Shown here piece by piece: positions 26,855 through 32,000 of a DNA stretch of 32,000 nt (the first letter of the stretch is position 1; every line of letters starts with the position of its first letter). Position numbers and translations under genes: made by a program. Origin of the DNA: Ignavibacteriales bacterium (GTDB lineage Bacteria > Bacteroidota > Ignavibacteria > Ignavibacteriales > SURF-24); assembly GCA_003599415.1 (NCBI GenBank), contig QZKB01000041.1:1-32000 (forward strand), in the 5' to 3' direction. Below the pieces are notes generated by a model. That model saw only the letters and a list, made by a program, of their open reading frames with translations, did not search any database and had not been told where the DNA came from.

Positions 26855-27874
26855 TTATCTTTCCAAGAGTTCTGAATCAATTAAAATATTCTGATATTCT
26901 GAGCTGGTCAACTTTGTCTCAATCAAATTAATTAATAAATCTGTGGCGGCTTTACCGATTTTATATGGATTCTGGTAAACTGTATAGAATGGAACACCCA
27001 ATCTTGCTACAATATCATTATCACCAAACTCACCTAAAATTATATCATTCGGAATCGATAGTCTATGTTCAAGAATAGCTTTTCCGGCACCATAGGTTAT
27101 CAAACCACCTATACTAACAACACCATCTATTTTTAAATTACTATTAAGTACTGATGACATTTTATTATAACTATCTTCTATATCTCTAAAAGTCTGAAGG
27201 ACTAATTCTGGATTAAAGTTAATTCCATTGTTTTGCAATGCTGCTTTGTATCCCTCAAAACGATCGCGGGCAACCGGTATACCTGTATTTGGTCCAAGGA
27301 AAAGTATATTCCTTCTTCCCTGAGAAATAATTTTTGAAGTAAGCTGATATGAAGCATGAACATCATCAATAGTAACTGATTTATAATTAAGATCTTCAAG
27401 CTTTCTATCCCAGCAAACAATTTTAATTCCTTCTTCCTCAAGATTTTGATAAATCGGGAAGTTATTCTTCCCACCGGCAGCATTCAACAAAATACCATCA
27501 ACACCAATGTCTGAAAGGAATTCAAGTTTCTGCTTCTCTTTTTCTTCATCCTCATCATGGACTAACAAAAGGCATTCATACCCTTTAACACTTGCTTCTT
27601 CATACATACCTCTGACTGCTTCCGAGAAAAATGAGATTCTGAGATCGGGCACAAGTACACCAAGTATTTTGCTTTTATTACTTATTAAAGATCTTGCAAG
27701 CAGATTTGGTCTGTAACCAAGTTCCTGACATTTCTTTTTAACCTTTTCCCGTGTTTCCAGAGATATATCGCTGCTGTCTCGCAGTGCCTTAGAAATTGTA
27801 GCTGGAGCCAGCGAAAGTATATTGGCTACATCTTTAAGAGTAAGTTTTTTTCTTGATTGTTTTTTTATGTTCAT
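26855..27874 (-). CDS. LacI-family transcriptional regulator
   Basis: The 339-residue protein has an N-terminal helix-turn-helix (about 11-35, LTLKDVANILSLAPATISKALRD), the hinge helix NLLARSL (57-63), and a periplasmic-binding-protein-like effector domain starting at ILGVLVPD. It ends without truncation. The ligand cannot be read from the sequence; by position it is likely to be rhamnose, rhamnulose or a related intermediate. Two palindromes of LacI type, one 144 bases upstream of its own start and one upstream of the receptor gene, suggest control of itself and of the transport and degradation genes. Rhamnose loci in many bacteria use AraC-family or other regulators instead. Confidence 0.93.
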   Translation of the reverse strand: MNIKKQSRKKLTLKDVANILSLAPATISKALRDSSDISLETREKVKKKCQELGYRPNLLARSLISNKSKILGVLVPDLRISFFSEAVRGMYEEASVKGYECLLLVHDEDEEKEKQKLEFLSDIGVDGILLNAAGGKNNFPIYQNLEEEGIKIVCWDRKLEDLNYKSVTIDDVHASYQLTSKIISQGRRNILFLGPNTGIPVARDRFEGYKAALQNNGINFNPELVLQTFRDIEDSYNKMSSVLNSNLKIDGVVSIGGLITYGAGKAILEHRLSIPNDIILGEFGDNDIVARLGVPFYTVYQNPYKIGKAATDLLINLIETKLTSSEYQNILIDSELLER

Positions 27875-27915
27875 CGGGTTATTTCTGAAAGAAAAGATTT
27901 TGAAACGAATTAGAG

Positions 27916-27973
27916 CCGGCGAACTTCTCTTAGTAACTTTTTACAAAATCACTTTTTGATACAGCTTCGCCAG
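27916..27973 (-). promoter_or_regulatory. Inverted repeat in the regulator leader
   Basis: CCGGCGAA (27916-27923) and TTCGCCAG (27966-27973) can pair on the minus strand as an 8-bp stem with one G-U pair and a 42-base loop, upstream of the LacI-family start. It could be a leader structure or chance. The rest of the 229-base gap 27875-28103 holds the operator and no gene. Confidence 0.25.
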
Positions 27974-28017
27974 GTTAGTCACATCTGATAAAAGAATTAG
28001 GTCATTTATCAAATCTC

Positions 28018-28037
28018 AAAGGTTTTCGAAAACCTTT
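28018..28037. promoter_or_regulatory. LacI-type operator, perfect 20-bp palindrome
   Basis: AAAGGTTTTCGAAAACCTTT is a perfect 20-bp palindrome with a central CG, the typical form of LacI-family sites. It lies between the end of the lutBA-like gene and the start of the LacI-family gene and shares its core with the site at 26817-26836. Confidence 0.85.
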
Positions 28038-28103
28038 AAGTGAAAATATAGTTTCATTTTTAAAATGTCAAGCAAAAAAATGCCTAACAATAAAAATTCC
28101 TTT

Positions 28104-30311
28104 TTAACTCAGCAGTTCTTCCAGAAACCCGATGGGGTGATAGACTTTTACATTCAATCCATCTTTTATTTGCTCACGGCATGAGGTTCCGCTTGCAAGA
28201 ACGATCAAATCCTTATTCAACCTAATTGTTTTTTGTATTTGTTGAATTAAATCAGCACCAACATTTTTGCTTAATTCATAATATTCTTTTTTATAGCCAA
28301 AGCTTCCGGCCATACCGCAGCATTCAGCAACAGATGTGGTTACGTTAAATCCCAGCTCCTTAAAAAACTCGGGAGCAATATATCCAGCACCAATTGTTTT
28401 CATCTGGCAATGCCCATGATAAAACAATCCTGTATTATGAAAACCTGTTTTGATTTTACTTTTATCTATCGCAAGTTTTCTATTATTTATCATTATGCTT
28501 ATGAATTCCAGAGGATCGAAAGTGTGCTGTGTGATTTTAGAAAATAATTTTTCATTTTTAATTAATTTTTTATAATCATTCCTGAACATCGCAAGTACAC
28601 TCGGCTCTGCAACTATTATTTCATTTCCCGTATTAATAATTTTTTCAAGATAAGCTGATACTTTTATTGCACTTTTTTCTGCCGATTCAACAAGTCCCTG
28701 AGATTGCGCTGCTCTTCCATCTTCAAAAGATTTACTTAATGTAATAGGAATGCCCAGTTTTTCAAATACTTTTATTACCGACATCCCAATTTCCGGATTG
28801 TTATAATTGGTAAATACATCAGCAAATAATATTGTATTTGGAACCGCCTTATTAATTTTATTTTTTAGTAAAACGGTGTTGCGATATTCTTGATACTGGC
28901 GAACTAATGTCTTATTCGCAAAAGGTGGAACGAGACGACGTTTATCAAATCCAATTGTTTTCTCCATTATTACTCTGCTGAACGAAAGATTGCTTATCCA
29001 GTTTGATAATTGCGGAACCAGGGTAGCAGCTTTAGCTAACAAAGAGAAATTTGCAAAGAAAGTTTTTTGAAATGAAGCAGATTGTCCGGCTTTAAACAAA
29101 CGATTTTTAATTGTTGTATTCAAATTTGGAATATCAATTCTTACAGGACAGTTCGGAATACATCTTGAACAACCGGTACACAATTCAGCAAATCTTCCGT
29201 TTTCAAGTTTTCCGGTTGTACCAACTGTCCATGCCCCACCAATTCCTCCTGTATAACATTCGCCTCCAAAGGCGTGCCCACCTACTGCCTGGAAGTTTGC
29301 GCAGACATTCATGCAGGCGCTGCAGCGAACACAATATAAAGCTTCTTTCAAATCATCATCGTCACGCATCTGCATTCTACCATTATCAATTAATACAAGA
29401 TGAAATTCTCTTTCTTTATCATCTCTTCCATTCAGATTTAAAACTGGTAACTCAAGAGAAGGCTCTAAAATATTAGTGTAAGAAGTCAGGGGTTGTCCTG
29501 TCCCGCTTCTTGCAAGTAATTCTATAAATATCCCAAAATCTTTTTTATGCGGAATAATTTTTTCAATTCCTGCAACAGCAATATGAACAGCAGGAAGCTG
29601 TGTAACCAACCTGATATTACCCTCGCTTTCAACTAAAAGAATTGTCCCTTTATCCGCTGCAATTAAATTAGCTCCGCTTATACCAACATCAGCTGATAAA
29701 AATTTTTGTCTTAAAATATCCCTGGCAAATTCTGTAAGCTCTTCACCTGTATCAAGTTTTTTAGCAGTATCAAAATGTTCTTTAAATAATTCCGAGATGC
29801 GCTCACGGCTTCTGTGAATTGCGGGGGCAATAATATGAGAAGGCTGTTCTTTAGAAACCTGCAATATGAATTCAGCAAGATCCGTTTCTGCTACTTCAAT
29901 ACCTTCATCTTCCAAAACATTATTCAGTCCAATTTCCTCTGAAGTAATTGATTTGGCTTTGACGATCATTTTTGCCGAATGCTGTTTGCAGACATTTTTT
30001 ATGTAATCAGTTGCTTCTTTTTTAGTCTTGGCAAAAAATACTTTACCGCCGCGGTTACCAATGGTTTTGGTTAATGTTTCAATCAACTCAGGTAAATGTT
30101 CTATTGAATATTCTTTTATTTGACGCGCAGAATCTTTAAGCAATTCATAATCATCAAGATTTTTAATAGCTGTATATCTATTAGTATTAAAAGTTTGAGT
30201 ATTATGCCTGATGGCTTCATTTTCAACTTCGAGCGCCATAGTAATTGCTTTGTGAAGATTTTCTTTTGATGATTTATTCGCAACTTCTCTCGGATGAATT
30301 TCATTAGACAT
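28104..30311 (-). CDS. LutB-LutA fusion, iron-sulfur L-lactate oxidation protein
   Basis: At 735 residues this is much longer than LutB (about 470) and reads as LutB joined to LutA. The LutB part has a LUD domain (about 70-310) and two ferredoxin-type clusters: Cys327, 330, 333, 337 and Cys378, 381, 384, 388. From about 490 the sequence follows LutA, a two-repeat CCG-domain protein. The second repeat keeps GHCQ (C635), CCG (664-666) and C711. In the first repeat the CCG is replaced: FEDGRAAQSQG stands where CCGRPAxSQG is usual. With LutC the complex oxidises L-lactate to pyruvate. Lactate is expected from L-lactaldehyde, the aldolase product of rhamnulose-1-phosphate, which explains the position. 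It begins 4 bases after lutC. Confidence 0.9.
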   Translation of the reverse strand: MSNEIHPREVANKSSKENLHKAITMALEVENEAIRHNTQTFNTNRYTAIKNLDDYELLKDSARQIKEYSIEHLPELIETLTKTIGNRGGKVFFAKTKKEATDYIKNVCKQHSAKMIVKAKSITSEEIGLNNVLEDEGIEVAETDLAEFILQVSKEQPSHIIAPAIHRSRERISELFKEHFDTAKKLDTGEELTEFARDILRQKFLSADVGISGANLIAADKGTILLVESEGNIRLVTQLPAVHIAVAGIEKIIPHKKDFGIFIELLARSGTGQPLTSYTNILEPSLELPVLNLNGRDDKEREFHLVLIDNGRMQMRDDDDLKEALYCVRCSACMNVCANFQAVGGHAFGGECYTGGIGGAWTVGTTGKLENGRFAELCTGCSRCIPNCPVRIDIPNLNTTIKNRLFKAGQSASFQKTFFANFSLLAKAATLVPQLSNWISNLSFSRVIMEKTIGFDKRRLVPPFANKTLVRQYQEYRNTVLLKNKINKAVPNTILFADVFTNYNNPEIGMSVIKVFEKLGIPITLSKSFEDGRAAQSQGLVESAEKSAIKVSAYLEKIINTGNEIIVAEPSVLAMFRNDYKKLIKNEKLFSKITQHTFDPLEFISIMINNRKLAIDKSKIKTGFHNTGLFYHGHCQMKTIGAGYIAPEFFKELGFNVTTSVAECCGMAGSFGYKKEYYELSKNVGADLIQQIQKTIRLNKDLIVLASGTSCREQIKDGLNVKVYHPIGFLEELLS

Positions 30312-30315
30312 AAAT

Positions 30316-30858
30316 CTATTCCAGGATTATAATGTGAAGATAACCAGGCCCATGAACACCTCTTACCAATGGTCCCATATCTGCTGTTGCGCTCGGGCCG
30401 GTAATAAATGAAAAACTCCGCTTCAGTCCTTTTCCATCTAAATAGTTTTCATCAAAAACATTGCGGGGTGTTTGCACAATGGTTTTACTATCAACAACTA
30501 CAATATGTTTACGCGTTAACATGCTTGCGAGACCTGATAAATTTTTAGAGACGCTTACACAAACTGATCCTGTACTTGCTACCGCGCAAAATGCATCTGT
30601 TACACCGGTTTTGATTGTTCTAAGCTGCTCAGTAGTAGGATTGGTAATAACTTTTTTATTCAATTTATATTTACTGAACAGTTCAGGATTGAGATCGTTA
30701 GGTTCAGAAAGAAGAATTAGTTCATCTTCATTGGTGTTTTTTTCTAACATTGCAGTTAACACCCCAGCATCAGATGCAATTCTTTCAACAGTTGCAGTAG
30801 TGCTAATTGCAGATTGAACAAACTGTTCGATCAAATCAGTTTTGTTTAGGTTTACCAT
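30316..30858 (-). CDS. lutC: LutC-like LUD-domain protein
   Basis: The 180-residue protein belongs to the LutC/YkgG family of L-lactate oxidation subunits. Typical blocks are TGVTDAFCAVASTGSV (about 85-99), GPSATAD (154-160) and RGVHGPGYLHIIILE at the very end. It lies 10 bases after rhaB and 4 bases before the LutB-LutA fusion, so all three are likely one transcript. The complex would turn lactate from rhamnose breakdown into pyruvate in the cytoplasm. Confidence 0.9.
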   Translation of the reverse strand: MVNLNKTDLIEQFVQSAISTTATVERIASDAGVLTAMLEKNTNEDELILLSEPNDLNPELFSKYKLNKKVITNPTTEQLRTIKTGVTDAFCAVASTGSVCVSVSKNLSGLASMLTRKHIVVVDSKTIVQTPRNVFDENYLDGKGLKRSFSFITGPSATADMGPLVRGVHGPGYLHIIILE

Positions 30859-30868
30859 GTTTATAATT

Positions 30869-32000
30869 TTATTTTAGAATCATTTCAAAGTTCTTTTCAT
30901 TTTCATTAAAGTATTTCGCATTAACCGGTTTGAATATTTTTGGTTGAAACGAATTAGCGACTATACTTCTCCATTCTTTCAGATTCTGAACATCTCCGGA
31001 AGCAATTGCCTGAACTCCAATATTGCCGACTATTGTTCCTTCAATTGGTCCAGCAATTACATCCCTATTAATTGCATCGGCTGTTAACTGCATTAAATAC
31101 TCATTCTGAATTCCGCCGCCGACAGCATTTAATTTCTCAATCTTTTTACCTGTTGTTTCTTCAATTTCTTTCAAAACTTTCTTATAAGCGAAAGCAAGAC
31201 TTTCAAGCACCACTTGTATTATAAATCCTACGTTGCCTTTTGAAGCCTGGTTTGTTTCTTTTAAAAATGAAACGATTTTTTCCGGCATCTCTCCAGGTTT
31301 AAGAAATCTTTGGTTATTCAAATCAACCCAGGCTTTGGCAAAACCTTCTGTCTTTGCCAGATTTGTAAGCTGCTGATAACTATAATCGCTCGAGTTTTCC
31401 TGCCAGTATCTCCTGCATTCCTGTATTGGCCATAAACCAATTATATTTTTCAGGAAACGGGTTGTACCTTCAACACCACCTTCATTGGTAAAATTATATT
31501 TCATCGATTCAGTGCTTAGTATTGGATGATTTATTACAACACCCATTAACGACCATGTACCTGAGCTCAGAAAAGCCCAATCATCACCGCTTGTAGGAAC
31601 AGATGCAACAGCAGATGCGGTATCATGTCCTGCGCTTGCAAATACTGGAATTGATTTATTCAATCCAGTTTTCTCCGCAATAGAAGGAAGCAGCACGCCT
31701 AACTTTGTTCCCGGTTCAACCATTTCCGGAAAAATTCGTCTGGGTAAACTAAATGTATCAATGAGTTCCCAAGACCAGTTTCTTGTAACCGGATCGGCAA
31801 GACTTGTTGTTGAAGCAATCGAGAACTCAGCATTCTTTTTTCCCGAAAGCATAAAATTCAGGAAGTCCGGCATCAACAACATCTTATCTGCTACATTCAG
31901 CAGATTCAATTTTCTTTTCGTCTCGGAAAGAAGCTGGAAGAGTGTGTTGAACTGTGCAAATTGAATTCCAACTTTATTATAAATTTTTTCTTTGCTCAAT
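30869..32000 (-). CDS. rhaB: L-rhamnulokinase, 5' end outside the window
   Basis: The visible part is about 376 residues of a FGGY-family kinase; full RhaB has about 480-490, so roughly the first 110 are beyond the right edge. The TTG at 31999 is not a real start. Family blocks are clear: YNKVGIQFAQFNTLFQL, MLLMPDFLNF, IASTTSLADP, the catalytic Asp in SAGHDTASAV (D126 of the visible part), LSSGTWSLMG and FTNEGGV. The C-terminal ATP-site blocks NAVGGGIQNEYL and EGTIVGN follow. It phosphorylates L-rhamnulose to L-rhamnulose-1-phosphate. The aldolase gene is not in the window and may lie upstream. Confidence 0.96.
   Translation of the reverse strand, partial: LSKEKIYNKVGIQFAQFNTLFQLLSETKRKLNLLNVADKMLLMPDFLNFMLSGKKNAEFSIASTTSLADPVTRNWSWELIDTFSLPRRIFPEMVEPGTKLGVLLPSIAEKTGLNKSIPVFASAGHDTASAVASVPTSGDDWAFLSSGTWSLMGVVINHPILSTESMKYNFTNEGGVEGTTRFLKNIIGLWPIQECRRYWQENSSDYSYQQLTNLAKTEGFAKAWVDLNNQRFLKPGEMPEKIVSFLKETNQASKGNVGFIIQVVLESLAFAYKKVLKEIEETTGKKIEKLNAVGGGIQNEYLMQLTADAINRDVIAGPIEGTIVGNIGVQAIASGDVQNLKEWRSIVANSFQPKIFKPVNAKYFNENEKNFEMILK

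Overview
The window looks like a chromosomal segment of a low-GC bacterium of the Bacteroidota/Chlorobiota/Ignavibacteriota group, most likely an Ignavibacteria-like lineage. The main reason is that two secreted proteins end in a type IX secretion (T9SS) sorting domain of the 'NYPNPFN' kind. Supporting hints are a long TonB-dependent receptor and several starts without a Shine-Dalgarno sequence. The lineage is inferred; no marker gene is present.

Left part (1-5.7 kb, plus strand): a tRNA-Ser(UGA) followed by its terminator, then what looks like a decayed integrative island. It holds a tyrosine recombinase fragment lacking its N-terminal half, a T9SS-exported Asp-box propeller protein, a type I methylase gene (hsdM) broken by a one-base frameshift with no hsdS or hsdR beside it, a 360-base degenerate stretch, and a small unknown gene. 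An 11-bp-period tandem of TGGGCA occurs just inside both ends (195-213 and 5526-5544), which fits integrase arm sites or island ends.

Right part (5.7-32 kb, all minus strand): an L-rhamnose/rhamnoglycan utilisation locus. In transcription order: rhaB (cut by the window end), a lutC-like gene and a fused lutB-lutA gene (L-lactate oxidation); a LacI-family regulator; a TonB-dependent receptor; a T9SS-exported beta-helix protein; rhaM; a secreted nitrilase-fold hydrolase; rhaT; rhaA; a SASA/SGNH esterase; a GH3 enzyme carrying inserted LamG and PA14 domains; two tandem paralogues of unknown family; a large secreted glycosidase-like protein; an AraA/FucI-superfamily isomerase; and a beta-lactamase-fold serine hydrolase. 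A bidirectional terminator at 5623-5671 closes the locus.

Proposed working model: exported esterase, GH3, glycosidase-like and beta-helix proteins release rhamnose-containing sugars; the TonB receptor carries fragments across the outer membrane and RhaT carries L-rhamnose across the inner one. RhaM, RhaA and RhaB give L-rhamnulose-1-phosphate. The aldolase (not in the window) would give DHAP and L-lactaldehyde, and lactate formed from it would go to pyruvate through LutC and LutBA. Two LacI-type palindromes sharing the core GTTTTCGAAAAC, one upstream of the regulator gene and one just upstream of the receptor gene, suggest the regulator controls itself and the uptake/degradation operon.
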